From NCBI GenBank assembly GCA_947475225.1, contig CANJMQ010000015.1, positions 1-59,312 of the forward strand: DNA of 59,312 nucleotides. The letters are read 5' to 3'. Source of the stretch: Bradyrhizobiaceae bacterium (GTDB lineage Bacteria; Pseudomonadota; Alphaproteobacteria; Rhizobiales; Aestuariivirgaceae). Positions 26,457 to 36,663 of this stretch are shown piece by piece (within the stretch, counting starts at the first letter, position 1; every line of letters starts with the position of its first letter). The translations under genes were made by a program, and so were the position numbers. The notes under the pieces were generated by a model that saw only the letters and a program-made list of their open reading frames with translations, was not told the DNA's origin and made no database searches.

Positions 26457-27851
26457 ATGGCGAGGACGGCAGTGAAGAAGGCGAAGCCCGTGGCGCGCAA
26501 GACGGCAGCGCCTGCCAAGAAAATGGCGAAGACGCCCGCGCCGCGCAAGAAGCCAAAGAAGGTCATCGCGCTCTTCCCCGAGGCCGCCTTCGGGCCCGCA
26601 CTCAATTCAGTCGGTATTGGGCAGGCGCTGGAGAAGCTCGGCCACAAGGTGGTGTTCCTGTCGGACCCCGGCTTCCTCGACGTCTACAGGGGCTATGGCT
26701 TCGAGGCCCATCCGGTCAACCTGTCGGAGCCGCTGCCGCCGGAGCAGATGGCGAAGTTCTGGGTGGACTTCATCAACGGCCATATCCCCAATTTCCGCAA
26801 GACGCCCTATGAGCAGATCGACAATTACGTGAAGGATTGCTGGAGCATGATCGTGGAGACCGCCAAGTGGGCAGAGAAGGACCTGCCCGGCGTCCTCGAT
26901 CAGGTAAAGCCAGACATCGTCTGCGTCGATAACGTCATCCTGTTCCCGGCGATCAAGCGTTATGCAAAGAAAAACCGCAAGCCGTGGGTTCGGATCATTT
27001 CATGCTCGGAGAACGAGATAGAGGATCCCGACATTCCGCCGCATCTCTCGGGCGCGGGTGCCAAGGACAAGAAGGCCCATGCGGCCTACCGCAAGCATTT
27101 CAATACGGTAATCAAACCGATCCACGACGAGTTCAATCGCTTCCTCGCCTCTGTCGGAGAGCGCAAGTATCCGCTCGGCCAGTTTTTCGAGGCGAGCCCA
27201 CACATGAACATTCTGCTCTATCCGAGCGCGGTGAAGTTCAAGCGCCGTCACAAGCTGTCCACCCGCCAGTTCCAGTATCTAGAGGGCTGCGTGCGGAAAG
27301 ATAAGCCCTATGATGTGCCGCGCTTCAAGGCCAATAATGACAAGCCTCTACTCTATGCAAGCTTTGGCTCGCTCGGTTCGGGCGACGTCGACCTCCTGAA
27401 GCGGCTGATCACGGCGCTGGGCAAGATGCCGGTGCGGGCGCTCGTCAACGTAGGCGACTACAAGGACCAGTATTCCAACATTCCGTCGAATGTCATCATC
27501 GACAGTTGGTTCCCGCAGCCCTCAGTCATACCGCAGGTTGATGCCGTGATCCATCATGGCGGCAACAACTCCTTCACCGAATGCCTCTACTTCGGCAAGC
27601 CGGCGATCATCATGCCGTATGTGTGGGACGGCCATGACAATGCTACCCGCGTTCAGGAGACCGGCCACGGCTTCAAGCTCGACCGCTATAACTGGACGGA
27701 TGAGGAGATGCAGCAGAAGATCATGGCCATGCTGACGGACAAGAGTATGAAGGTACGGCTGAAGAAAACCTCGCGCCAGATGCGCTCCAAGCATGGGCCC
27801 ACCAAGGCTGCCAAGGTGATCGACGCGCTGACCCGCCGGAAGTTCGCCTGA
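26457..27851 (+). CDS. GT1-like UDP-glycosyltransferase with Lys/Ala/Pro-rich N-terminal tail
   Basis: A 464-residue protein from the ATG at 26457 (AGGGAG upstream); an ATG at 26421 is an alternative. Residues 1-36 are a Lys/Ala/Pro tail like histone H1 or nucleoid proteins. After that comes a GT-B fold: an N-terminal acceptor domain (VIALFPEAAFGPALNSVG), then the donor site HHGGNNSFTECLYFGKP and DGHDNATRVQ (about 365-400) of the MGT/UGT class. Such enzymes put a sugar on a small hydrophobic or amine acceptor in the cytoplasm. Its place in a polyamine-type transport operon with two cupins is odd; the acceptor is unknown. Confidence 0.85.
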   Translation: MARTAVKKAKPVARKTAAPAKKMAKTPAPRKKPKKVIALFPEAAFGPALNSVGIGQALEKLGHKVVFLSDPGFLDVYRGYGFEAHPVNLSEPLPPEQMAKFWVDFINGHIPNFRKTPYEQIDNYVKDCWSMIVETAKWAEKDLPGVLDQVKPDIVCVDNVILFPAIKRYAKKNRKPWVRIISCSENEIEDPDIPPHLSGAGAKDKKAHAAYRKHFNTVIKPIHDEFNRFLASVGERKYPLGQFFEASPHMNILLYPSAVKFKRRHKLSTRQFQYLEGCVRKDKPYDVPRFKANNDKPLLYASFGSLGSGDVDLLKRLITALGKMPVRALVNVGDYKDQYSNIPSNVIIDSWFPQPSVIPQVDAVIHHGGNNSFTECLYFGKPAIIMPYVWDGHDNATRVQETGHGFKLDRYNWTDEEMQQKIMAMLTDKSMKVRLKKTSRQMRSKHGPTKAAKVIDALTRRKFA

Positions 27852-28216
27852 TGCCGACGAATCTCTTATCTTCCGCGCCCTATCTCGAAGGTCCGGCAAT
27901 CTATCTCGGCCCCCTCAAGGACTGGGGCCACCAGCCAAATCCAATCTCCGGCAATTCGAAGAGCGACGGCGTGCTGCTGCACAAGGGACCGGGCGGCCAG
28001 CCGGAAGTGGGCCTTTGGCAATGCACGCCCGGCACCTGGCCCCTGGAAATTCCGCGCGATGAACTCTGTCATTTTGTCTCCGGTCGTGCCACCTATATCC
28101 ACGAGTCGGGTGAGGTGATCGAGATCGTTCCGGGTACTATGGTGCTGTTCCCGGCCGGCTGGAAGGGTACCTGCACTGTCCACGAAACCATGCGCAACGT
28201 CTATATGCTGAGCTGA
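27851..28216 (+). CDS. Cupin-domain protein, tandem copy 1
   Basis: A 121-residue single cupin of the Cupin_3/DUF861 type. The barrel core holds PRDELCHFVSGRATYIHESGEVIEIVPGTMVLFPAGWKGTCTVHET. Likely metal ligands are the Glu and His of DELCHF and the His of VHET; the classical first His pair is not fully kept. The start overlaps the glycosyltransferase stop. The role is not known; relatives are small isomerases, ureidoglycolate-type lyases or sensors. Confidence 0.85.
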   Translation: MPTNLLSSAPYLEGPAIYLGPLKDWGHQPNPISGNSKSDGVLLHKGPGGQPEVGLWQCTPGTWPLEIPRDELCHFVSGRATYIHESGEVIEIVPGTMVLFPAGWKGTCTVHETMRNVYMLS

Positions 28217-28219
28217 CAC

Positions 28220-28585
28220 ATGACACTGAAACTCGAATCTTCCGCCCCCCACCTCACACACCCGGAGAGCTACCCGGGGCCGTTCAAGGACTGGGGCGTG
28301 ATCCCCACCATGATCGACGGTGCCTCGCACACCAGCGGCATCGTTCTGCACAAGGGACCCAATGGCGAGAGCGAGACCGGAATCTGGATATGCACGCCGG
28401 GCTACTGGAACTGCCACGTGACGCGCGATGAGTTCTGCCATTTCCTGCTTGGCCGCTGCACCTACACCCATGAGTCCGGTGAGGTAATTGAGATCGTGCC
28501 GGGCACGGCGGCCTTTTTTCCGCAGGACTGGAAAGGCACCTGCCGCGTGCATGAGACGATCCGCAAGGTCTACATGATCCGGTAA
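28220..28585 (+). CDS. Cupin-domain protein, tandem copy 2
   Basis: A 121-residue paralogue of the preceding gene, same length and colinear. Shared blocks include LHKGP, the DE-CHF core and THESGEVIEIVPGT, ending in VHETIRKVYM. It is three bases downstream of copy 1 and so cotranscribed. Copy 2 has more Trp/Cys in the strand before the core (WICTPGYWNCHVTRDEF). Two equal copies may form a heterodimeric two-barrel enzyme (bicupin split in two genes). It is the last gene of the operon. Confidence 0.85.
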   Translation: MTLKLESSAPHLTHPESYPGPFKDWGVIPTMIDGASHTSGIVLHKGPNGESETGIWICTPGYWNCHVTRDEFCHFLLGRCTYTHESGEVIEIVPGTAAFFPQDWKGTCRVHETIRKVYMIR

Positions 28586-29046
28586 GAGCAAGTTCCGGAC
28601 TCATTGATTGCAATAGGCACGTTGTGGCGATCACGCTCTGCGGGTCAATCCCGGGTGTTGGGCAGGAGCGCTGGTTCAAGGATTTGACCTAGAACGAGTT
28701 GCCTTGCGAGGTGGAAATTCGCCCGCTCTGTGCATTCGGGGAGCATATGCGAACCCGGCTCCAGTCCGATGAAAATTGCCTCAAGCATGTCTTCGGCAAG
28801 GCGCCGGCATGCATCTCCTTTGTCCGTCTCCTGAGGCGGACTCCAGATTTATCTGGAGGAAGTCTTCAGTGGCAGGTCAGTGATCTTAGAGATCTTCTTG
28901 TCTATGTAGGCCTACTTTCATAATTTTCTTAACGTTCGGCGTGCTCAATCGGGTGCTCCTGCTGTTGACCTGACGGACCAAATCCGACACAACCCCCCCC
29001 GGCCGGCCGCTTCTGGCCCTCGTTCCGTTTCCCTCCCAGAGTCCTG
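28586..29046. other. Intergenic stretch, no gene seen
   Basis: About 460 bases between the cupin operon and the radical SAM gene. Short frames here (for example 28699-28923) lack ribosome sites and family resemblance. No clear terminator hairpin or promoter pair stands out. A CCCCCCCC run lies near 28995-29000. Confidence 0.4.
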
Positions 29047-31164
29047 ATGCCCGCATCCGCCATGACCACCATCCTCATCGCCACCCCGTCGATCGCGCCC
29101 ATGCCGGTTGCCAAGCCGCTGTTTTCGTATCGCAAATACTGGGCGCATCGCTATGGCACGGCGCCGTTCTTTCCGATGTCGCGGGCCGAGATGGACCAGC
29201 TGGGCTGGGACTCCTGCGACGTCATCCTCGTGACGGGTGATGCGTATATCGACCATCCGAGCTTCGGCATGGCACTGGTGGCCAGGCTTCTGGAGGCTCA
29301 GGGTTTCCGCGTGGGGATCATCGCCCAGCCGGAGTGGCGGGATGCATCTGCCTTCGCGGTGCTGGGCCAGCCCAACCTGTTCTTCGGTGTCACCTCGGGC
29401 AATATGGACTCGATGGTGAACCGCTACACCTCTGACCGCCGCTTGCGCCACAATGACAGCTACACGCCGGACGGAGAGGGCGGCAAGCGGCCGGACCGCG
29501 CAGTGATCGTCTATGCCCAGCGCTGCCGCGAGGCGTTTCCTCAGGCGCCCATCGTGCTGGGCGGCATCGAGGCGTCGCTGCGCCGCATCGCGCATTATGA
29601 CTACTGGTCGGACAAGGTGCGCCGGTCGATCCTGTTTGACGCCAAGGCTGACCTGCTACTTTACGGCAACGCCGAGCGCGCGCTCGTCGAGGTGGCGCAC
29701 CGTATCGCCCAGTCCGGCATCAAAGCGGACTTCAGCGACGTGCGCGGTGTGGGTTTCATCCGCAGCGCGCTGCCTGAGGGTTGGGTGGAAGCCTCCGCCG
29801 ACGACATCGAGAGCCCCGACGAGGGCATTCGCCGCAAGCACCTCCGGCATGTGCCCACCGTGATCCGCATGCCATCCTTCGAGCAGGTAGAGGAAGACAA
29901 GGAACTCTATGCGCGCGCCTCGCGCGTTCTGCACAAGGAGGCAAACCCCGGAAACGCGCTGCCCCTGATCCAGCGCCATGGCGACCGGGAAATGTGGCTC
30001 ACGCCACCGCCCATTCCGCTGACCATGGCGGAAATGGACGGTGTCTATGACCTGCCCTATGCGCGCGCTCCGCATCCGGACTATGCGGGGCGGAAGATCC
30101 CCGCATGGGAAATGATCCGCCATTCCGTCACCATCATGCGCGGTTGCTTTGGCGGCTGTTCCTTCTGCTCGATCACCGAGCATGAGGGGCGCATCATCCA
30201 GTCACGCTCGGAAGAGTCGATCCTGAAGGAGATCGAGACGATCCGCGACAAGACCGAAGGATTCACTGGTATCATTTCCGACATCGGCGGCCCGACGGCG
30301 AATATGTATCGCCTCGCCTGCAAGGACCGTCAGACGGAGGCGGTGTGCCGCCGCCCGTCCTGCGTCTATCCGGACATCTGCAAGAACCTCGACACCAACC
30401 ATGATCCGCTGATCCAACTCTACCGCAAGGTTCGCGCCGTGCCGGGGGTGAAGAAGGTCAATGTGGCCTCGGGCGTGCGCTACGACCTGGCGGTGGAGAG
30501 TCCCGAATACGTAAAGGAACTGGTTGAGCACCATGTCGGCGGCTATCTGAAGATCGCCCCGGAGCATACCGAGGACGGCCCGCTGTCCAAGATGATGAAG
30601 CCCGGCATCGGCAGCTATGATGCGTTCAAGAAACTGTTCGACGAGGCGGCGCAGAAGGCGGGAAAGAAGTACTTCCTCATTCCCTATTTTATCGCGGCCC
30701 ACCCCGGCACCACTGACGAGGACATGATGAATCTCGCCCTGTGGCTGAAGAAGAACGGCTACCGCGCCGACCAGGTGCAGACCTATCTTCCCTCGCCGAT
30801 GGCCCTGTCGACTGCCATGTACCATACCGGGTTCAATCCGCTGAAGCCCGTGCGCCGGGGCGCTTCCGAGCCCATCGACACGGTGCGGGGCCTGCGCCAG
30901 CGGCGGCTGCACAAGGCGTTCCTGCGCTATCACGATGCGGAAAACTGGCCGCTGTTGCGCGAGGCGCTCAAGAGCATGGGCCGCGCTGACTTGATCGGGC
31001 CGGGCAAGCAGCAACTCGTGCCCAGCTGGCAGCCTGCCGGCACAGGCGCGAAGGGCGAAGGCAAGCAAGCCGGCCACAAGGGCCGCCAGCGACCGGTCGA
31101 GCCGAAGGGTGGCAAGTTCCTCACCAAGGGCATCCTGCCGCGCCGCCCGCCTGGGCAGAGCTGA
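29047..31164 (+). CDS. ygiQ: YgiQ-family radical SAM protein
   Basis: A 705-residue protein. The radical SAM cluster is C367-FGG-C371-SF-C374 (CFGGCSFC). The N-terminal domain (about 7-330) has the family's [23 protein letters not shown] start and [23 protein letters not shown]. The C-terminal part contains [19 protein letters not shown] and a basic, low-complexity tail. The family is widespread, cytoplasmic and still of unknown reaction. It stands alone between long gaps. An ATG five codons later is a possible alternative start; neither has a clear ribosome site. Confidence 0.95.
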   Translation: MPASAMTTILIATPSIAPMPVAKPLFSYRKYWAHRYGTAPFFPMSRAEMDQLGWDSCDVILVTGDAYIDHPSFGMALVARLLEAQGFRVGIIAQPEWRDASAFAVLGQPNLFFGVTSGNMDSMVNRYTSDRRLRHNDSYTPDGEGGKRPDRAVIVYAQRCREAFPQAPIVLGGIEASLRRIAHYDYWSDKVRRSILFDAKADLLLYGNAERALVEVAHRIAQSGIKADFSDVRGVGFIRSALPEGWVEASADDIESPDEGIRRKHLRHVPTVIRMPSFEQVEEDKELYARASRVLHKEANPGNALPLIQRHGDREMWLTPPPIPLTMAEMDGVYDLPYARAPHPDYAGRKIPAWEMIRHSVTIMRGCFGGCSFCSITEHEGRIIQSRSEESILKEIETIRDKTEGFTGIISDIGGPTANMYRLACKDRQTEAVCRRPSCVYPDICKNLDTNHDPLIQLYRKVRAVPGVKKVNVASGVRYDLAVESPEYVKELVEHHVGGYLKIAPEHTEDGPLSKMMKPGIGSYDAFKKLFDEAAQKAGKKYFLIPYFIAAHPGTTDEDMMNLALWLKKNGYRADQVQTYLPSPMALSTAMYHTGFNPLKPVRRGASEPIDTVRGLRQRRLHKAFLRYHDAENWPLLREALKSMGRADLIGPGKQQLVPSWQPAGTGAKGEGKQAGHKGRQRPVEPKGGKFLTKGILPRRPPGQS

Positions 31165-32254
31165 ACGGGGCGGGCACAGCGCACCGGTCGATCCTCGGAG
31201 CGATGGGGCAGCTTAGGCCTCGCCCTCTCGGTTGGACCAAAGGGGACGGTTGTCCCGGATCCAGTGGATCACGTCAGCGTTTGAGCCTTTCAGCAGCTTG
31301 AGCCAGTTGGACATGCGGATATCCAGGCCGCGCTGTCCCGGTTCTTGCCATGGCTCTCTCACCACCATCAGGTGCTATTTGCAGTATCCCCGAACGGATT
31401 ATGTGATGTCGGTAATTTCGATGAGAAAACCATAGGCCTAACCCGAATAGCGATGGCGCTCCCGGCGGATGGCGGCGTCGCCGGCGATCCAGGAATTGGC
31501 GTCAAGGTGAGGTTAAGCGGTCCGGACGATCGACGTGATCTCGAAGATGGTGCGCTCGTTGGCAATTCTCGACTTGGGCAATGTTACCTGTTGTCCCGGT
31601 TCGCGGTGCAAGGATCAATCCTGTCAGGGCCCAGGCCGGGACGCGGTTGGACGTGCATGGAAGTCAGCGTTTAACCGAGCGCTCATGGTAGTCATCAATG
31701 GCGAAGCTGTCCGCAGCCCGTCGATCGGGAAGGCTTATCCACAAGCTCTTTTGTTCATGAACGCGATGTCATGCGGTGACCATGAATTCGTCGCGGAATC
31801 GACGCTAGAAGCTCTCGAAAGAGTATGGTGACTGTGAGCAAGAGGCCCGGCAATAGCGCAAACCGTATTTCGGGACGACGCCCGGCGCGGAGACCTGACC
31901 CATTCACGTCTGGGCGCCTGTCCTTCGAGCGTGGCGAGCCACTGAATGCCGACTTCGGTTCCCATTGCACGGGTTGGCCGCCCATCAGTGCGCAATGTCT
32001 TTATGAACTCGGTCGACTTAAATCCGCTTCGATTGCTGCGCAATTGGCGAAGCAGCGTTTGGGCAAGGCTTCCAGGGTCAAGTGAGCATCTGCTGCCCGT
32101 CGCCCGCGCGGCGCAGGATGTCCAATGCACTGTCCTGACACGGGTACCCAGCAGCCCTTGGCTGCCATGGTGCACAAAGCTCATTGTGGAGTCTGCAATT
32201 CCACGCTGGGCAACTTCGACAAGAGTATACTCTCGATTGTGCATTTAACAAGGA
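31165..32254. other. Long intergenic stretch, about 1.1 kb, possibly decayed genes
   Basis: No gene that I can support. One plus-strand frame ending at 31831 (in-frame ATG at 31685) has a vaguely DUF982-like run (MVVINGEAVRSPSIGKAYPQ), but it is short and lacks a ribosome site. Overlapping frames on both strands at 31735-32250 lack codon and family character. The composition and the many broken frames suggest remnants of earlier genes. Confidence 0.4.
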
Positions 32255-32289
32255 TTGCATGAAAATCCACTTGCTGCATAATGCAGCAA
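32255..32289 (+). promoter_or_regulatory. Promoter with overlapping perfect palindrome before the DUF2892 gene
   Basis: TTGCAT (32255-32260), a 16-base spacer and CATAAT (32277-32282) form a plausible sigma-70 promoter. The -10 lies in the centre of TTGCTGCATAATGCAGCAA (32271-32289), a perfect 9-bp inverted repeat around one base. This geometry suits a repressor that blocks the polymerase. The gene's ribosome site starts a few bases later. Confidence 0.6.
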
Positions 32290-32307
32290 TCGAAGGAGGA
32301 CAATGTC

Positions 32308-32511
32308 ATGTCACTCGAAAGAGCGATTCTACTCGTTGTTGGGATCATCGTGCTTGGCAGCGTGCTGCTTGGTGTTTACGTCAGCCCGAACTGGTTCTGG
32401 CTGACCGGTATCATGGGCGCGCATTTGATTCAGTCATCGTTCACGGGCCTCTGCCCGGTCGTTGTTCTGCTCAAGAAGATCGGCCTGCCGGCTAGGGCTG
32501 GCTTCACCTGA
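32308..32511 (+). CDS. DUF2892 (YgaP-type) inner-membrane protein
   Basis: A 67-residue protein with AAGGAGGA before its ATG. It has two predicted membrane helices (AILLVVGIIVLGSVLLGVYV and a second around WFWLTGIMGAHLIQS) and the family ending FTGLCPVVVLLKKIGL. The same domain forms the C-terminal half of the rhodanese YgaP and is often found with sulphide/persulphide or metal-stress genes; here it stands alone. Its promoter carries a palindrome, so it is probably induced by a small repressor's signal. Confidence 0.85.
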   Translation: MSLERAILLVVGIIVLGSVLLGVYVSPNWFWLTGIMGAHLIQSSFTGLCPVVVLLKKIGLPARAGFT

Positions 32512-32723
32512 TACTTCCTGATCTTCAAGCGAGGAGCGCGTGCGCCGTACGATGCGTCGGCGCGCTCCACGCCTGACAGCAGAGTCCGAGCTGCGGCGTT
32601 ACGCTGTCGGCAGCATACTCTGCCTGCGTGCTGAGCGCTTGACGCTCCTGCAGTGCGCCTGGTCCACTGCACTGCGGCTCGCCCATCTTGATGGGCGGTC
32701 AATCCCCGCGGCAAGTAGACTGG

Positions 32724-35036
32724 TTACGCCGTCGCCTTATGTGATGATCCGGGAGACTGTTTGAGGAACAAGTTCCTGAGAACTGCCTCAAGTTCCGAAA
32801 GCTGGACAGGCTTGGAAATGTGGCCGTCCAGTCCTTCCTCGGCACTTCGGTTTACATCATTTTCAAAGGCATGTGCTGAGCAGGCAACAATCTTCAGGTC
32901 TGGGTAGCCCTTCGCGCGGATGAGCTTTGCGGCCTGGTAGCCATCAATATCGGGCATCTGTACGTCCATCAGAATCAGATCAAACGCCTGCTCGCCAACC
33001 CTTCGGACAGCCTCGGCACCACTGCTGACGATCTCTGTTCGGGATACTCCCAAATTGGTCAGCAGCCGCTGCAGGACGCGCCGATTGATCGAGTTGTCGT
33101 CAACCACCAGGACTCTCAGATGATCCAGGTCGCTCTTGGCGGCCATTTGAAGCGTGACGGAAGAGACTGCGCTGTATGCGACATCTCCCGCATTGATATG
33201 ACAAGTCCTCTCAAGGATTTCAGCAAGGCTTGACTGACTGAAGGTTGCCACGAGGTGGCCTGCGAAGATATCTTGGGATGTTCCGGTCTGCCCGGCACTT
33301 TGCTGTGTCCCTGGCGTGTCGATCAAAATCGTTGGAATCCCCCACCGGCTGCCCTGAGAGCCTGAAAGCGCCTCCATGATCCGAGCCGCTCCTCCGCCGA
33401 ACCGCTGATCGATGAATGCGGCGACGGTTGACCGCGACAGGGACCCGGCGAGTTGCTCCGTTTCCTCAGTCCCATTGATCACGCGTGTCGACTTGCCCAA
33501 CTGAAGCAGCACCTCGTTCGCCCGGAAAATCGTCGCATAATGACCGCCGAGCAAAATGATTTCAGGGTTGTTACTTCCATCGGCCTCAAAGTGAATGTCG
33601 TCAGGCGGCCCGGAGTTTTCCAACGCCATGTGCAGGTCGTCTGGAAGCTCCACAGTCACCGACGTTCCCACGCCAAGCGTGCTCTTCAGGGAAACCGTGC
33701 CGTTCAGGATGGATGTCAGTTTGCTTACAATGCTTAATCCGAGCCCGGTTCCCATGTTTCGGCGTCTCAGTGAACCGTCGACCTGATAGAAAGGCCTGAA
33801 AATCCTTTCCTGGTCCTGTTCCGAGATTCCGATACCGGTATCGCTGATCGTGAGTTGCAAGCGGTGTGCAGAGTCGCCCTGTCCAACCCCGCCGTTCGGG
33901 GCGTCCCGCTTCACTGAAAGCGTCACATTGCCGTGCTCTGTGAACTTCAAGGCATTCGAAATGAGGTTATTCAGCAATTGCTCGATCTTGAGCGGGTCGC
34001 TGTAGACTATTCGCGGAGCCGATTTGTCGAAATCGACCAGAAGATCGATGCCTTTGCCCGCCGCCTGTACCTCGTAGTGAGCGAGGACATCCGCGGCAAG
34101 GCGGCGGATGTCGAATGAACGGCTTGAAATCTCGACGTCATTCGCTTCAATTTTCGAAATGCTCAAAATGCTGTTCACGATTTCGAGAAGTGAACCAGAC
34201 GATCTCTGAACGATGCCGATCAAATCACGATTTTCGAGTGTGAGTGACTTCATATCAAGCGTTTGCAGTGTTCCAATGATGCCATTCAAGGGTGTCCTGA
34301 TTTCGTGGCTCATGTTCGACAGGAACTGCGACTTGGCCTTGCTGGCGTCATCGGCGAGAGCCTTTTGCAGCTCCAGTTCCAGGTTCCGCTTGGACATTTC
34401 GGTGCTTGCGAGCTTGATTGCATTGATATCAAGCATTTTCTTTCGCGTTCTGTATGAGAACACGCTGATGCCGATGAGCGCACCCATCAAAATCAGTAGT
34501 GCCGCCAGGTTCTTGGTCAACGCCCTGATGTGGTGCGTGTGATCCGCCGAATCCTGTCTGTAAATGAGGTTTGAAAGGTCGACGGTGAGATTTCGAACCG
34601 GCTTCGTATCGATGCGTAGCCGTTCAAGCAGCGCCTTTCGCCCCTCGGGCGTGGTTGCGGCGTCAATCAGCTTACTGGTCGCGTCGGCAGACTCGTAGAG
34701 TGATTGCAGCTCTTGTCCATTCATGCTGCTACGCAGGTCCGCGAACATGGGGGCGGCGCGCAACAAGTGCACGTTGCCAAGATATGTATCACCGCGGAGC
34801 TCTATTTCGGCATCGCTCGCGTTGGTCTCAACTGCGAGCAACAATCTTAGATGCTCGAAACCCAGTTGATAAACAGACCATGAAATATCATTTCTGGGCG
34901 TCCGGAGTTCATTGAGGTCGGATATTCCGCGAAAGCCCAGGAATATGCCTGTGCAGACAAGCAAGAGCATCGCGGTGCCATAAGCATAGCTCAGCCAGTG
35001 GTCCTCGGTAATCTGGTCCTGCGTGACCTGCACCAA
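32724..35036 (-). CDS. Hybrid sensor histidine kinase 1
   Basis: A 770-residue protein. Membrane helix 1 is about 17-37, the periplasmic sensor about 38-177 and helix 2 about 178-196. The HisKA phospho-acceptor is H244 (SHEIRTPLNG). The HATPase has N box NNLISNALKFTE and G boxes DTGIGI and GTGLGLSI. A degenerate receiver (about 500-620) and a true receiver with phospho-Asp D691 (LMDVQMPDIDG) and DD near its start follow. The start is TTG (35036) or GTG three bases on. It is a paralogue of kinase 2 in every domain. It probably feeds a phosphorelay through the Hpt protein at 43907. Confidence 0.93.
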   Translation of the reverse strand: MVQVTQDQITEDHWLSYAYGTAMLLLVCTGIFLGFRGISDLNELRTPRNDISWSVYQLGFEHLRLLLAVETNASDAEIELRGDTYLGNVHLLRAAPMFADLRSSMNGQELQSLYESADATSKLIDAATTPEGRKALLERLRIDTKPVRNLTVDLSNLIYRQDSADHTHHIRALTKNLAALLILMGALIGISVFSYRTRKKMLDINAIKLASTEMSKRNLELELQKALADDASKAKSQFLSNMSHEIRTPLNGIIGTLQTLDMKSLTLENRDLIGIVQRSSGSLLEIVNSILSISKIEANDVEISSRSFDIRRLAADVLAHYEVQAAGKGIDLLVDFDKSAPRIVYSDPLKIEQLLNNLISNALKFTEHGNVTLSVKRDAPNGGVGQGDSAHRLQLTISDTGIGISEQDQERIFRPFYQVDGSLRRRNMGTGLGLSIVSKLTSILNGTVSLKSTLGVGTSVTVELPDDLHMALENSGPPDDIHFEADGSNNPEIILLGGHYATIFRANEVLLQLGKSTRVINGTEETEQLAGSLSRSTVAAFIDQRFGGGAARIMEALSGSQGSRWGIPTILIDTPGTQQSAGQTGTSQDIFAGHLVATFSQSSLAEILERTCHINAGDVAYSAVSSVTLQMAAKSDLDHLRVLVVDDNSINRRVLQRLLTNLGVSRTEIVSSGAEAVRRVGEQAFDLILMDVQMPDIDGYQAAKLIRAKGYPDLKIVACSAHAFENDVNRSAEEGLDGHISKPVQLSELEAVLRNLFLKQSPGSSHKATA

Positions 35037-35677
35037 GTCCCGCTTCCTCTCTGCTTCAGCTTGACGCGCCGGGACGACTGGTCCGATAGCGCGTCATATA
35101 CATCGCCCCGGGGTCGGGACCACCTGTCAATCGAGATGCGGTCTCACGAGCGGTCTTATGGTGGAGACCTTGCCGTAGTCGGGGGGCGGAAGGCAAGGAG
35201 GCCGCAAAGTGCTGGTCGGGCATATCTGTCATTCCGTTGCGTGAAATTGCGTACATGAGTGGCCTGCCCTGGGGGGGGGGCGGCGCATAGGGCAGTTGCT
35301 CGCAACGCCAATTGAGCGGACATGGCGGACCATCGCCGGCAGTCGAATCCTACTCATTGTTCCGCAACGTCGAGTTCCAAACCAGTCACAGACACTTGAA
35401 ATTCAACTTTCCTGGTCAGTCGTCCATTCATTGCCCAGCGTCACTTGGCATTCATGTCCCGTCGCCGGCCGACCTTGATGATGTGGGCTGGCGTGCACTG
35501 ATCTGGTCCGTGCAGGCAGCGTGGCACGCGGGAGCCGAACTGGACCAGGCTCGCGGGCTTTGGCTCATGGACCCTTCTGCCTGCATAAGCAATTGAGTGT
35601 CGCAGGGTTGAAATTGCGGCCGACTTGTGTCCCAGAATTGTAGAATTAAGAAGTTCATTTTATGAATTGCATAATAT
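35037..35677. other. Intergenic stretch upstream of kinase 1, no gene seen
   Basis: About 640 bases between kinase 1 (minus) and the shared promoter module. It contains a run of ten G (35271-35280), preceded by CCCT, which could be slippage-prone. It becomes AT-rich from about 35640. No promoter for kinase 1 can be fixed by eye. Confidence 0.35.
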
Positions 35678-35728
35678 ACGTACTCTAAAGTGCTATATAC
35701 GAATAGGTATGAAGCGCAAAAGAATGCA
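35678..35728 (+). promoter_or_regulatory. Shared promoter/leader module, copy 1
   Basis: ACGTACT (35678-35684), 17 bases, then a 22-base block (35702-35723, starting AATAGGTATG), one variable base and TGCAT. The same elements with the same spacing occur at 40472-40522. The block is followed about 50 bases later by a GAAGG ribosome site and ATGTC. It probably marks two genes under one regulator. TATACG (35696-35701) is a possible -10. Confidence 0.7.
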
Positions 35729-35771
35729 TGTTTGGCGTAACGAAATGAGCATCACTTGAAGGGAACCACCC

Positions 35772-36020
35772 ATGTCACTTTTACATCTGAGTGCCCGCGA
35801 GCGTGAAGTTCTTATCTGGGCTGCTGAGGGGAAGACCGCTTCCGAGACGGCAAGTATCCTCAGGGTCAGCGCCAGCGCCGTGAACCTCTATGCCCAGCGC
35901 GCCATGAGCAAGCTGCGGGCCCGTACCAAGACCCATGCCGTGGCCATCGCGATGAAGAACTCAATGCTGTTCGACGTCATCCCGCGGTTGAACGAGCCGG
36001 TTGCGAACGTCTTGCAGTGA
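35772..36020 (+). CDS. HTH-only LuxR-family regulator
   Basis: An 82-residue protein that is little more than a GerE/LuxR DNA-binding domain: LSAREREVLIWAAEGKTASETASIL, then VSASAVNLYAQRAMSKLRA. No receiver or ligand domain is present. The residue usually His in the recognition helix (V-x-x-H) is Tyr here. The ATG has GAAGGGA upstream. Its promoter/leader matches that of the small gene at 40565. It may act downstream of, or antagonise, the FixJ-type regulator through the shared site. Confidence 0.85.
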   Translation: MSLLHLSAREREVLIWAAEGKTASETASILRVSASAVNLYAQRAMSKLRARTKTHAVAIAMKNSMLFDVIPRLNEPVANVLQ

Positions 36021-36663
36021 AGAGCCGCGCACCGAGCGGCCAATAGCCAATCGTTGCCACGACAGACGCCAACAAGCTGCAGCGGGCCATTGTGTGATCC
36101 CGCGCAGCAGAAGGTTTAGAGACGTGTCCCGAGCGGAAAAGGTGGCTCCTGATAGGACCGCGCTGTGGACATCAGGAGACCCGATGTCTCTACAGGGTCC
36201 TCGGTGCCTCGACGGTGAACGAAGTCCCTCGCCTACAATAGCGCAGGCACGACAGGTACCAAAAATCATGGATGCGCACGCCGAGCTGACGCTTGCCCTT
36301 GCGTCTGATCTCCTCAGCAAGAACTGACGAGGCAGGTGCCAATAGCATGGTTGCCCCGGCAACCGGCGGTTGGCCGCGCACACACGTGTCTATTCCCCCG
36401 GTAGCAAGTTTCATCACGGATGGAAGTCCCAGCGCTTATAACGGCTTGCGTGTTGACCCTCGGAGGTGCTTCAGCTCTATCAAGGGTGCATTGCATCACC
36501 AGGACAACCCATCGTGCTCACGCACGGCACTTAACCCTAGGTGGAAGTGCGAATTGTTGCCTAAAAATCACGTCTCTACAGTTCAGGGCAGCCGGTTCAT
36601 GTAAGTGAATGTATCGGCCCTGCGTTTGACCTATATTCAATTCACTTTTACAAGGTGCTCGGC
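36021..36663. other. Intergenic stretch, about 640 bases, no gene seen
   Basis: Frames here have no ribosome site or family likeness. A GACATC-N9-GATGTC inverted repeat lies at about 36169-36189. Just before the next gene, AAGTGAAT (about 36603-36610) and ATTCACTT (about 36640-36648) form a spaced inverted repeat that could be an operator for the gene pair at 36664-39459. Confidence 0.4.

Noticed and set aside
31535..31831. DUF982-like small gene
   Set aside because: The likeness is weak, the start has no ribosome site and the family's conserved C-terminal part is not seen; kept only as a possible remnant.
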